This document shows positions 51,735 through 60,140 of a DNA stretch of 64,000 bases, piece by piece. The notes beneath the pieces are model-generated. The model was not told the origin of the DNA, did no database searches, and saw nothing but the letters and a program-made list of their open reading frames with translations. Numbering within the stretch: the stretch's first letter is position 1; each line of letters begins with the position of its first letter. The position numbers and the translations under genes are program-made. Source of the stretch: an uncultured Oscillospiraceae bacterium (GTDB lineage Bacteria; Bacillota; Clostridia; Oscillospirales; Oscillospiraceae); contig CANQVO010000005.1 of assembly GCA_947627325.1 (NCBI GenBank), positions 62,001-126,000 on the forward strand, given 5' to 3'.

Positions 51735-53408
51735 ATGGACAGGAGGACCGACCCCCACGCCGTCTTGGTCCTGGGCCACAAGAGCCCGGACACCGACTCC
51801 ATCTGCGCCGCCATCGCCTACGCGGGGCTAAAGAACACCTTGGACCCCCAGCGCCGGTACGAGCCCTGCCGGGCGGGGCTGGTGAACCGGGAGACCCAGT
51901 TCGTGCTGGACTACTTCGCCGTCCCGGAGCCCCGGCTGTGCACCGACGTGAGCCCCCAGCTCCAGGACGTGGACTACCGCCACGAGCCCGGCGTGCCGCC
52001 CCAACTGAGCCTCCGCCGGGCCTGGGAGACCCTGCGGGCGCGGGATCTGGATACGCTGTGCGTAGTGGACGAAAACGATCTGCTCCTGGGCCTGGTCACC
52101 GTCCGGGACATGGCCCGGGCCGACCTGGACCTGATCGACGAGAGCGTTCTTTCCAAGACCGGGACCCCCTACCAAAACGTGGCCGATACGCTGGACGCCC
52201 AGGTGGTGGTCCCCGGCGGGCCAGATCAGCGGGTCACCGGCCGCATCGTGGTCGCCCCCGGCGGCGCGGGGGGCATGGCGGACGCCGTCCGGGCCGGGGA
52301 CGTGGTCATCCTGACCGGCGGGGCGGAGGCCCAGCGCGCCGCCGTGGAGATGGGGGCGGGGTGCGTCATCGTCTGCGGCGGGGAGGCGGTGGACCAGACC
52401 GCCGCCGCCCTGGCGTGGGCCCGGGGCTGCGTGGCCCTGTCCACCCCCCACTCCCCCTACGCCGCCGGGCAGAGGATCGTCCAGTCCTCGGCGGTGGAGG
52501 CGTATATGAACCGGGGCGAGTTGGTCACCTTCACCCCCCACACCCTGGTGGAGACGGTGACCCGGGTGATGGCCGCGGTGCGCTACCGCTACTTCCCCGT
52601 GGTGGACGACGAGGGCCGCTGTGTGGGGCTGGTCTCCCGGCGGAACCTTTTGAATCTGCGAAAAAAACAGCTCATCCTGGTGGACCACAACGAGCGGGCC
52701 CAGGCGGTGGACGGACTGGAGGAGGCGGAGGTGCTGGAGGTGGTGGACCACCACCGCATCGGCACGCTGGAGACGGACGCGCCTGTGTACTTCCGAAACG
52801 CCCCGGTGGGGGCCACCTGCACCGTTGTTTACCAGCTCTACCAGGAGCACGGCGTCACCCCTGACCGGGCCACGGCGGGGCTGATGCTCTCCGCCATATT
52901 GTCCGACACGCTGATGTTCCGCTCCCCTACCTGCACCCCCGCGGACCGGCGGGCGGCGGAGGCCCTGGCCGCTCTGGCGGAGGTGGACATGGAGAGTTAC
53001 GCCGCCGCCATGTTTGACCGGGGCGGGGACGTGACCGGCAAGAGCCCGGAGGACATCCTGCGGACCGACTACAAGCTCTTCACCAGCGGCAACTGCCGCT
53101 TCGGCGTGGGCCACGGCAGCTTTATGAACGAGAAAAACCGCCGCTCGGCCATGGCCCTGCTGGGGCCCTGGCTCCCCGTCGCCCTGGAGCGGCAGGGGCT
53201 GGACTACATCTTCTATATGTTCACCGACATCCCCACCTCCACCACCTGGCTGATGATGGCGGGCAAGGGGGCGGAGGAGCTGGTGGGCCGGGCCTTCCAC
53301 GTGGCGGCCCAGGACGGCGCCGCCGTCCTCCCCGGCATCGTCAGCCGGAAAAAGCAGGTCATCCCCGCCCTGATCGGGGCGATCAAGCAACAGATACCCG
53401 CGTATTAG
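51735..53408 (+). CDS. CBS-domain family II manganese inorganic pyrophosphatase
   Basis: This 557-aa cytoplasmic enzyme hydrolyses pyrophosphate and is regulated by adenine nucleotides through an insert. The N-terminal DHH part has LGHKSPDTDSICAAIAYA; the insert (about 65-300) has two CBS-like halves (LDTLCVVDENDLLLGLVTVRDM, YFPVVDDEGRCVGLVSRRNL) around a DRTGG-type domain. LVDHNERAQA and VVDHHRIG are metal sites, and the C-terminal DHHA2 part has SRKKQVIPAL, the family II signature. ATG 51735 has AAAGGAG upstream. It is 12 bases before the S41-SLH protease gene. Confidence 0.93.
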   Translation: MDRRTDPHAVLVLGHKSPDTDSICAAIAYAGLKNTLDPQRRYEPCRAGLVNRETQFVLDYFAVPEPRLCTDVSPQLQDVDYRHEPGVPPQLSLRRAWETLRARDLDTLCVVDENDLLLGLVTVRDMARADLDLIDESVLSKTGTPYQNVADTLDAQVVVPGGPDQRVTGRIVVAPGGAGGMADAVRAGDVVILTGGAEAQRAAVEMGAGCVIVCGGEAVDQTAAALAWARGCVALSTPHSPYAAGQRIVQSSAVEAYMNRGELVTFTPHTLVETVTRVMAAVRYRYFPVVDDEGRCVGLVSRRNLLNLRKKQLILVDHNERAQAVDGLEEAEVLEVVDHHRIGTLETDAPVYFRNAPVGATCTVVYQLYQEHGVTPDRATAGLMLSAILSDTLMFRSPTCTPADRRAAEALAALAEVDMESYAAAMFDRGGDVTGKSPEDILRTDYKLFTSGNCRFGVGHGSFMNEKNRRSAMALLGPWLPVALERQGLDYIFYMFTDIPTSTTWLMMAGKGAEELVGRAFHVAAQDGAAVLPGIVSRKKQVIPALIGAIKQQIPAY

Positions 53409-53420
53409 GAGGTATTTACC

Positions 53421-55211
53421 ATGAGACGAAAGACCATCCTCTCCCGGCTGGGGGCGGCGGCGCTGGCCCTGGCCCTGCTCCTGCTCCCCGCCCAGGCTCT
53501 CACCGTGGACCAGGCCCGGGAACTGCTGGAGTCCTACTATGTGGACCCGGTGCCCCAGGAGGTGCTGGACCAGCCCACCATCCCCGCCATGCTGGAGGCC
53601 CTGGGCGACCCCTACACCAACTACCTGGACGCCCGGGAGTACCAGTACTTCCTGAGCACCATGGCCGACTACACCATGGGAGGCATCGGCGTGATCACCA
53701 CCCTGACCCCGGGGCCCCTGGACCAGGGGCTGGAGATCGACGAGGTGCTGGACGACTCCCCCGCCCAGGCCGCCGGGCTCCTGGTCGGGGACCTCATCGT
53801 GGCGGTGGACGGCACGGACCTGGCGGGCCTTGAGGCGGAGGAGGCCGCGGGGCTGCTGGCCGGGGAGGTGGGGACCGACGTGGTCCTGACCTGTCTGCGC
53901 CAGAACTACCGCTACACCCGCACCCTCACCCGGGCGGTGATCACCATCCCCGCCACCGACGGCTATCTGCTGGAGGGGGACGTGGGCTACATCGCCTGCG
54001 ACACCTGGGGCGAGGAGACCACGGGCCACTTCCGGGATCTCCTGGACCAGATGGGGGACCAGGCCAAGTGCTGGCTCATCGACCTGCGGGGCAACAGCGG
54101 CGGGCTCATCACCGCGGCGGTGGACTCCGCGGGGCTCTTCTGCGGCCAGGACGCCATGGCCTGCCTGCGCCAGCGGGGGGAGGGCCCGGGGGGGTATGAC
54201 TACACCCTCTGCGTCGCGGAGGAGGACGACCCGGTGACCGACCGGCCGGTGGTCCTCCTGGTGGACGGGGAGACCGCCTCGGCCTCCGAGCTCTTCACCG
54301 CCATCCTCCGGGACTGCGGCCGGGCGGTGGTGGTGGGGGAGCGCACCTTCGGCAAGGGGGTGTCCCAGGCCGTGCTGGACCAGGCCGCCCTGCCCGACTA
54401 CTTCCCCGACGGGGACTGCCTCTCCCTCACCTTCGCCCGGGTCTACTCCCCCATGGGCAACACCAACCACATCATCGGCGTTCTCCCCCACCTCCCCGCC
54501 GATCCCCAGGAGGCGCCGGGCCTGGCCCTGGAGACCGCCCAGGCCCTGGCCCAGGCGGAGTATGACCTCTGGCCCGCCGTGGCCGACACCCTGATAGAGC
54601 GCTGCGCCGCCGGGGATCACGACCTCTCCGACCTGGACGGCCAGCCCTATGGCGACGCCATCGCCCACCTGGCCGCCTACGGCCTGGTCCAGGGCGAGGG
54701 GGACGGGGCCTTCCACCCGGAGGACACCCTGACCCGGGCGGAATTGGCCCAAATGCTGGCCAACATCCTGGACTACGCCCCCCAGGCGGAGGGCGGGGTC
54801 TTTTCCGACGTGGACGCCGCCGCCTGGTACGCCCCGGCGGCGGAGGCCATGGCGGAGCTGGGCTTTCTGGACGGCGTGGGGGAGGGCCGCTTCGCCCCCG
54901 ACCGGGTGCTGACCCGCCAGGAGCTGTTCACCGCCGTGGGCCGCCTGGCCCGCTGGCTCAACAACGACTTCAACTACGTCGCCCTCACCCGGGAGGACTG
55001 GCAGACGGAACTCTACGCCCTGAAGGACTACGACGACTGGGCCAGGGAGCCGGTGTGGCTGTTGAGCCGGGGGCTGGAGGACGGCGAGGGGGGCTTTTTG
55101 AACGCCCTGTGGGACGACCCCGAGTTCATCGACCCCCGCGCCCCCGCCACCCGGGCGGAGGCCGCCCAGGTGCTGTACACCCTGCTGAGTATGCTGTGGA
55201 TCCTCCCCTAG
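53421..55211 (+). CDS. S41 (C-terminal processing) peptidase with SLH repeats
   Basis: This 596-aa secreted protein begins MRRKTILSRLGAAALALALLLLPAQA (signal). A Ctp N-terminal segment is followed by a PDZ domain (about 80-170, GGIGVITTLTP..DSPAQAAGLLVGDLIVAVDG) and the S41 peptidase core, WLIDLRGNSGGLI and VLLVDGETASASELFTAIL (catalytic Ser), with Lys in ERTFGKGVSQ. Three SLH modules (about 405-590) follow, anchoring it to the S-layer/wall polymer. S41 enzymes cleave unstructured C-termini of exported proteins. The protease-SLH fusion suggests a role in S-layer maintenance. It follows the pyrophosphatase gene by 12 bases. Confidence 0.9.
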   Translation: MRRKTILSRLGAAALALALLLLPAQALTVDQARELLESYYVDPVPQEVLDQPTIPAMLEALGDPYTNYLDAREYQYFLSTMADYTMGGIGVITTLTPGPLDQGLEIDEVLDDSPAQAAGLLVGDLIVAVDGTDLAGLEAEEAAGLLAGEVGTDVVLTCLRQNYRYTRTLTRAVITIPATDGYLLEGDVGYIACDTWGEETTGHFRDLLDQMGDQAKCWLIDLRGNSGGLITAAVDSAGLFCGQDAMACLRQRGEGPGGYDYTLCVAEEDDPVTDRPVVLLVDGETASASELFTAILRDCGRAVVVGERTFGKGVSQAVLDQAALPDYFPDGDCLSLTFARVYSPMGNTNHIIGVLPHLPADPQEAPGLALETAQALAQAEYDLWPAVADTLIERCAAGDHDLSDLDGQPYGDAIAHLAAYGLVQGEGDGAFHPEDTLTRAELAQMLANILDYAPQAEGGVFSDVDAAAWYAPAAEAMAELGFLDGVGEGRFAPDRVLTRQELFTAVGRLARWLNNDFNYVALTREDWQTELYALKDYDDWAREPVWLLSRGLEDGEGGFLNALWDDPEFIDPRAPATRAEAAQVLYTLLSMLWILP

Positions 55212-55220
55212 GCGTGTTCC

Positions 55221-55257
55221 AAAAAGGCGCTGTCCCCGCCGGGACAGCGCCTTTTTT
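55221..55257. terminator. Bidirectional-looking terminator after the S41-SLH gene
   Basis: AAAAAGGCGCTGTCCC (55221-55236) pairs with GGGACAGCGCCTTTTT (55241-55256), CGCC loop, T6 tail. The next gene is on the same strand, so only the plus-strand use matters. Confidence 0.88.
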
Positions 55258-55279
55258 GCGGTTTTTTGGGCGCGACCCC

Positions 55280-55308
55280 TTTTCATTTGGGGAAAAGATT
55301 GGTATAAT
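55280..55308 (+). promoter_or_regulatory. Promoter of the zapA-mre cluster
   Basis: TTTTCA (55280-55285) is 17 bases from TATAAT (55303-55308), preceded by TTGG. The 16-base block CCCCTTTTCATTTGGG (55276-55291) is identical to that at the rlmB promoter. It likely drives zapA and possibly the closely packed genes after it up to pbp2. Confidence 0.72.
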
Positions 55309-55345
55309 ATCGAATGGATCGCTCTATATAAAGGGGGACTGGAAG

Positions 55346-55660
55346 ATGAACCGTGTCACCGTCACCATCGCCGAGCGGCAATTCACCCTGCTGACCGACG
55401 CCGAGCCCGCCTTCACCCAGAAGGTGGCCCAGCACCTGGACGGCAAACTCACCGAGCTTTTGGCCGGCGACAGCAAGCTCTCTTTGCTGGACGCGTGCAT
55501 CCTGGCGGCTCTGGACGCCACGGAGGAGTGCTTCAACGAGCAGGAGAGCTCGGAGAACCTGCGCCGACAACTGAAGGAGTATTTGGAGGAGTCCACCAAG
55601 CTGAAGCTGGAGCTGTCCGAGGCGCGGCGGGAGATCTTCGCCCTGAAGGGGAAGAAATAA
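55346..55660 (+). CDS. zapA: Cell division protein ZapA
   Basis: This 104-aa protein bundles FtsZ filaments at the division ring. MNRVTVTIAERQFTLLTDAEPAFTQKVAQHLDGKLTEL is the ZapA head domain and the C-terminal half (LRRQLKEYLEESTKLKLELSEARREI) is a coiled coil. A GGGGG ribosome site precedes the ATG at 55346; upstream codons in the frame lie inside the previous gene's region. It is first in a packed cluster, with the U32 gene starting 5 bases after its stop. Confidence 0.92.
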   Translation: MNRVTVTIAERQFTLLTDAEPAFTQKVAQHLDGKLTELLAGDSKLSLLDACILAALDATEECFNEQESSENLRRQLKEYLEESTKLKLELSEARREIFALKGKK

Positions 55661-55665
55661 GCCCC

Positions 55666-57702
55666 ATGCTGGAGCTTCTCGCCCCCGCCGGCTCCCCTGA
55701 GGCGGTCACCGCCGCCGTGCAGAACGGGGCGGACGCGGTCTACCTGGGCTGTGGCGACTTCAACGCCCGCCGCCGGGCCAAAAATTTCACCCCCGACGAC
55801 CTGGCCCAGGCGGTGGCGTACTGCCACGTCCGGGGGCGCAAGGTCTACCTGACCCTCAACACCCTCCTCTCCGACCGGGAGCTGCCCGCCGCCCTGGACC
55901 TGGCGGCGTTCGCCAACCGCATCGGCGTGGACGCGGTGCTGGTGCAGGACCTGGGGCTGGCGGACGCTCTGGCCCGCCGCTTCCCCGACCTGCCCCTCCA
56001 CGGCTCCACCCAGATGACCGTCCACTCCCTGGACGGGGCCCGGTTCTGCGCCCAGCGGGGGCTTACCCGGGTGGTGCTGAGCCGGGAGCTCTCCCGGGAG
56101 GCCATCGCCCATATCTGCGCCGAGAGCCCCGTCGAGGTGGAGGTCTTTGTCCACGGGGCGCTTTGTATGTGCTACTCCGGCCAGTGCTTCCTCTCGGCCA
56201 TGCTGGGCGGGCGCAGCGGCAACCGGGGCCTGTGCGCCCAGCCCTGCCGCCTGCCCTATGACGGCGAACACCCCCTGTCCCTGAAGGACGCCTCCCTGGC
56301 CGGGCACCTCCGGGAGCTGGAGGAGATGGGGGTTGCCTGCGTCAAGATCGAGGGGCGGATGAAACGAGCGGAGTACGTGGCCATCGTCACCCGGGTCTAC
56401 GCCGCCGCCCTCCGGGAGGGCCGGGAGCCCACGGCGGAGGAGCTGCGGGCGCTGGAGAGCGCCTTCTCCCGCTCCGGCTTCACCCAGGGGTACTACCTGG
56501 ACCAGAAGGGCCCCGCCATGTTCGGCGTGCGCGCCGAGGGGGATGCCCCCGACGACCTCTACGCCGCCGCCCGGGAGACCTACCGCCGGGAAAACCCCCA
56601 GGTGGGCGTCTCCCTGGCCGCCCAGATCCGCGCCGGTCAGGCCGCCACTTTGGAGGTCGACGACGGCCAGGGGCACATCGCCCGGGCCGTGGGCCCCGCC
56701 CCGGAGGCCGCCCGGTCCCGCCCCGCCACCGACGAGGACGTGGAGGCCCAGCTGACCAAGACCGGCGGCACCCCCTATTTTGTCAAGCGCCTCTCCCTCA
56801 CCCTGGACCCCGGCCTGGCCCTGCCCAAGTCGGCGCTGAACGCCCTGCGCCGGGAGGCGCTGGACGGCCTCACCGCCCAGCGGGCCCAGCCGCCCCGGCG
56901 GCGGGCGCTGTCGGCGGCGGACCCCGCCCCCGTCCCCGGGCCGGACGGGCCGCCGGAACTGATCTTCTCCCTGCGGCGGGCCGACCAACTCACCCCGGAG
57001 GTCTGGACCTTGCCCCACCGCTTTCTGGATCTGCCCGCCCAGGTCTTTGCCCAGTCGCCCCACGCCGTCCGCGCCGCCCGGGGGGCGGGGGCCCGGCTCC
57101 GGGTGGCCCTGCCCCGGATCTGCTGGGACCGGGAGCGGCCCCGGCTGATGGAGCACCTGGCCGCCGCCGCCGACCTGGGGGCGGAGGCCGCCCTGGTCCC
57201 CACCTGGGACCTCCTGGCGGCGGCCCGGTCCTTCCCCTTCGCCCTCTACGGGGACTTCGGCCTGGGGGCGTACAACTCCGCCACCCTGGCGGCCATGGCC
57301 GACCTGGGCTTTGCCGGGGCCACCGCCTCCTTTGAGCTGAAGCTGCCCATGATCCGGGATCTGTCCAAGCCCCTGGCCCTGGAGGCCATCGTCTATGGCC
57401 GCCTGCCCCTGATGATGCTGGAGCAGGCCCCCGGCGGGAGGGCCCGGGACAGCCTCACCGACCGCCGGAACGTCACCTTTCCCCTGCTCCCCGCCTTTGG
57501 CGGACGGTGGGAGCTTTTGAACAGCCAGGTGCTGTACCTGGCCGACAAGGCCCAGTGGAAGACCCTGGGCCTGACCGCCGCCCGGCTCCTGTTCACCGAC
57601 GAGGCCCCGGGGCGCTGTGCCGCCGTGGCCCGGGAGTACCTGGCGGGCGGCCAACCTCCCAAGCAGTTTACCCGGGGGCTCTACTTCCGGGACGTGGAAT
57701 AA
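55666..57702 (+). CDS. U32 peptidase family protein with DUF3656
   Basis: This 678-aa protein of the U32/RlhA superfamily starts MLELLAPAGSPEAVTAAVQNGADAVYLG. The conserved Cys-bearing block is VHGALCMCYSGQCFLSAMLGGRSGNRGLCAQPCRLPY, probably an iron-sulfur site, and KIEGRMKRAEYVA completes the barrel. The C-terminal half matches DUF3656. U32 members act in rRNA hydroxylation (RlhA), prephenate-independent hydroxylations or peptide cleavage; which applies here cannot be told. The ATG at 55666 lies 5 bases past zapA, an order common in Clostridia. Confidence 0.92.
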   Translation: MLELLAPAGSPEAVTAAVQNGADAVYLGCGDFNARRRAKNFTPDDLAQAVAYCHVRGRKVYLTLNTLLSDRELPAALDLAAFANRIGVDAVLVQDLGLADALARRFPDLPLHGSTQMTVHSLDGARFCAQRGLTRVVLSRELSREAIAHICAESPVEVEVFVHGALCMCYSGQCFLSAMLGGRSGNRGLCAQPCRLPYDGEHPLSLKDASLAGHLRELEEMGVACVKIEGRMKRAEYVAIVTRVYAAALREGREPTAEELRALESAFSRSGFTQGYYLDQKGPAMFGVRAEGDAPDDLYAAARETYRRENPQVGVSLAAQIRAGQAATLEVDDGQGHIARAVGPAPEAARSRPATDEDVEAQLTKTGGTPYFVKRLSLTLDPGLALPKSALNALRREALDGLTAQRAQPPRRRALSAADPAPVPGPDGPPELIFSLRRADQLTPEVWTLPHRFLDLPAQVFAQSPHAVRAARGAGARLRVALPRICWDRERPRLMEHLAAAADLGAEAALVPTWDLLAAARSFPFALYGDFGLGAYNSATLAAMADLGFAGATASFELKLPMIRDLSKPLALEAIVYGRLPLMMLEQAPGGRARDSLTDRRNVTFPLLPAFGGRWELLNSQVLYLADKAQWKTLGLTAARLLFTDEAPGRCAAVAREYLAGGQPPKQFTRGLYFRDVE

Positions 57703-57718
57703 AAAGGAGCGATGCCCC

Positions 57719-58171
57719 ATGTTGGACCGTCCCATCGACCTCTCGGTCAAGCGCCTCTCCCCGCAAGCCGTCCTCCCCCAGTACGCCACCGAGGGCGCGG
57801 CGGGGATGGACCTTCACGCCTGCCTGGACGCGCCGGTGACCATCGCCCCGGGCCAGCGGGTGCGGATCCCCACCGGCCTTGCCATCGCCCTGCCCGACGC
57901 CGGGTACGCCGCCTTTCTCTTTCCCCGCTCGGGGCTGGGGGTGAAGGCGGGGATCACCCTGCCCAACTGCGTGGGCGTGGTGGACAGCGACTACCGGGGG
58001 GAGGTCATCGTTGGCCTGGTGAACCTCTCCGACGCGCCCTACACCGTCCAGCCCGGGGACCGGATCGCCCAGATGGTCCTTCTGCCCGTGGCCCGGGCCA
58101 ACGTCCGGGAGGTGGACCGGCTGGACCACACCCAGCGGGGGGCCGGGGGCTTCGGCTCCACGGGAAAGTGA
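57719..58171 (+). CDS. dut: dUTP diphosphatase
   Basis: This 150-aa trimeric enzyme hydrolyses dUTP to dUMP and PPi. All five motifs are visible: EGAAGMDLHAC (1), FPRSGLGVKAGITL (2), GVVDSDYRGEVIVGLVN (3), PGDRIAQMVLLPV (4) and the C-terminal RGAGGFGSTGK (5). AAGGAG (57704-57709) is about 9 bases before ATG 57719; ATG 57712 is out of frame. It lies in the zapA-to-pbp2 cluster. Confidence 0.97.
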   Translation: MLDRPIDLSVKRLSPQAVLPQYATEGAAGMDLHACLDAPVTIAPGQRVRIPTGLAIALPDAGYAAFLFPRSGLGVKAGITLPNCVGVVDSDYRGEVIVGLVNLSDAPYTVQPGDRIAQMVLLPVARANVREVDRLDHTQRGAGGFGSTGK

Positions 58172-58178
58172 GGGGGCC

Positions 58179-58766
58179 ATGGACATCGTCTTGGCAAGCG
58201 CCTCCCCCCGCCGCCGGGATCTGCTGACCCAAATGGGCCTCTCCTTCCGGGTGGTGGTCTCCCACGCCGACGAGGCCGTGGACCCGGCCCTGCCCCCCCA
58301 GGAGCAGGTGCGCCTCATCTCCCGGCGTAAGGCGGAGGCGGCGGCCCGGCAGGTGGGCCCGGAGGCCCTCATCCTGGCCGCGGACACCATCGTGGCGCTG
58401 GACGGCGCCGTTTTGGGCAAGCCCCACAGCCCCCGGGAGGCGGCGGAAATGCTCCACCGCCTGTCCGGCAAGACCCACACCGTCCACACCGGCTTCACCC
58501 TCCGCCAGGGGGCGCGCGTCCACACCGGCGGCGAGGCCACCCAGGTGACCTTCCGGCCCCTGACGGAGGGGGAGATCGCCGCCTACGTCGCCACCGGCGA
58601 GCCCATGGACAAGGCCGGGGCCTACGGCATCCAGGGCCTGGGCGGTCTGCTGGTGGAGGGCATCCGGGGGGACTATTTCAACGTCATGGGCCTGCCGGTG
58701 TGCCGGGTGGGCCTGGCCCTGGGGAAATTCGGCGTACAGCCGCTGGGAGGGGGAGAGAGCCGTTGA
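58179..58766 (+). CDS. maf: Maf-like nucleotide pyrophosphatase
   Basis: This 195-aa enzyme hydrolyses non-canonical or methylated nucleoside triphosphates (dTTP/UTP/m5UTP in characterised members). It starts MDIVLASASPRRRDLLTQMGL, followed by SRRKAEAAA, ILAADTIVALDGAVLGKP, the catalytic Asp block, and KAGAYGIQGLGG. It precedes mreC as in many Bacillota; its 3' end overlaps the mreC TTG start by 4 bases. Confidence 0.95.
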   Translation: MDIVLASASPRRRDLLTQMGLSFRVVVSHADEAVDPALPPQEQVRLISRRKAEAAARQVGPEALILAADTIVALDGAVLGKPHSPREAAEMLHRLSGKTHTVHTGFTLRQGARVHTGGEATQVTFRPLTEGEIAAYVATGEPMDKAGAYGIQGLGGLLVEGIRGDYFNVMGLPVCRVGLALGKFGVQPLGGGESR

Positions 58767-59611
58767 AAAAGCTGTTCAACTCCAGCGGCGGGCTGGTGCT
58801 CCTCATCGCCCTGCTCCTGGCCGCCATTACCCTGGCCGTCTCCCTGTTCTTCTCCGGGGCGGACCCGCTGGCAAACCTGTGGGGGGTGGTGACCACCCCC
58901 TTCCGCTCCGCGGGCGCGGCGGTGTCGGGCTGGGCGGAGCGGGCCTTTGCCGACCGCTACCGGGAGGAGGTCCTCCAGGAGGAGGTGGAACGGCTCCGCC
59001 AGGAGCTGTCGGATGCCGAGGAGAAAGTGCGGGAGGCGGAGGACGCCATCGCCGAGAACGAGCGCCTGCGGGAGCTTCTGGACCTGCGGCAAAAGCGCCG
59101 GGACCTGAGCGATTTTGAGAGCGTCACCGTCACCGCCCGGACATTGTCCAACTGGGCCTCCACCCTCACCGTCAGCAAGGGCAGCAACTACGGCCTGGCG
59201 GAAAAACAATGCGTCATCGACGCCTACGGCAACCTGGTGGGGGTGGTCAGCGAGGTGGGCTACAACTGGGCCACTGTCCTCACTGTGGCGGACACGGACA
59301 TCGACATGGGGGGCAAGGTCTCCCGCCCCGGCGGGCAGATCGCCGCGGTGCTGGAGGGGGACTTCACCCTCATGGCCCAGGGGCGGCTGAAGCTCTCCTT
59401 CCTCCCCGAGGACGCCCAGCTCAGCGCCGGGGACCTGGTGCTCACCTCCGGCCGGGGCGGGGTCTACCCCCCCGATCTGGTGGTGGGCACGGTGGAGTCG
59501 GTCCACAGCGACGCGTCCAACATGACCCGCTACGCCGTGGTGGCTCCCAAGGCCGACCTGGACGCCGTCAGCCAGGTCTTCGTCATCAAATCCTTTGACA
59601 TCGTGGAGTAA
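58763..59611 (+). CDS. mreC: Rod shape-determining protein MreC
   Basis: This 282-aa bitopic protein links the cytoplasmic MreB filament to wall synthases. A short basic N-terminus (LKKLFNSSG) leads to a membrane helix (about 10-33), a coiled coil (about 65-110, VLQEEVERLRQELSDAEEKVREAEDAI) and the periplasmic-type beta-barrel domain, GNLVGVVSEVGYNWATVLTVAD to the end. The start is TTG at 58763, overlapping the maf stop; GGGAGAG lies just before. mreB itself is not in the window. Confidence 0.93.
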   Translation: MKKLFNSSGGLVLLIALLLAAITLAVSLFFSGADPLANLWGVVTTPFRSAGAAVSGWAERAFADRYREEVLQEEVERLRQELSDAEEKVREAEDAIAENERLRELLDLRQKRRDLSDFESVTVTARTLSNWASTLTVSKGSNYGLAEKQCVIDAYGNLVGVVSEVGYNWATVLTVADTDIDMGGKVSRPGGQIAAVLEGDFTLMAQGRLKLSFLPEDAQLSAGDLVLTSGRGGVYPPDLVVGTVESVHSDASNMTRYAVVAPKADLDAVSQVFVIKSFDIVE

Positions 59612-59615
59612 CGCT

Positions 59616-60140
59616 ATGACCACACAGGAGCAAGTCCGCAAATGGCTCTGCTACGCCCTGGGGGTGCTCCCCATCTGGCTGGCGGAGACCCAGGTCCTCA
59701 ACCGCGTCCCCCTCTTTGGGGTCATCCCGGTACTGCTGCCTCTGGCGGCGGTGGCGGCGGCCCTGTGGGAGGGGGCCAGGCGCGGCGCGGTCTTCGGGCT
59801 GTGCGTGGGCCTCGTGGCCGACGCCACCTACCCCGGCGTGCCCGGGGGCATGACCCTGGGGCTGTGCGCCCTGGGCTTCCTCACCGGGGCCATGAGCCAG
59901 TACGGCGTGCGGCAGACCTACGTGGGCTATCTGCTGTGCGCCGGGGCAAGCATGGGCCTTTTGGAGCTGGCCCGGGTGGTGTGGGCCATGTTCACCCACC
60001 TGGGGACCCTGGGGGACGTGGTCCTGGTGGCGGGGAAGGAGGGGCTTTGGAGCCTCTGCTTCACCCCGCTGATCTACCTGCTGTTCAAGGGGATCTGTCT
60101 GCGGGTGAACGCCCAGCAGGGCGGCGGCGCCTATGGATAA
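59616..60140 (+). CDS. mreD: Rod shape-determining protein MreD
   Basis: This 174-aa integral membrane protein has about five hydrophobic segments (about 10-28, 31-52, 58-80, 84-106 and 140-163). It follows mreC by 4 bases and overlaps pbp2 by 8 bases. Its assignment rests on size, topology and operon position more than on motifs; WLAETQVLNRVPLFGVIPVLLPLAA is typical of the family. Confidence 0.9.
   Translation: MTTQEQVRKWLCYALGVLPIWLAETQVLNRVPLFGVIPVLLPLAAVAAALWEGARRGAVFGLCVGLVADATYPGVPGGMTLGLCALGFLTGAMSQYGVRQTYVGYLLCAGASMGLLELARVVWAMFTHLGTLGDVVLVAGKEGLWSLCFTPLIYLLFKGICLRVNAQQGGGAYG

Noticed and set aside
51828..55286. 1152-aa open frame on the minus strand
   Set aside because: It runs antisense through the pyrophosphatase and S41 genes, is rich in low-complexity Gly/Val/His/Gln runs and has no recognisable domain; this is the usual shadow frame of very GC-rich coding DNA.
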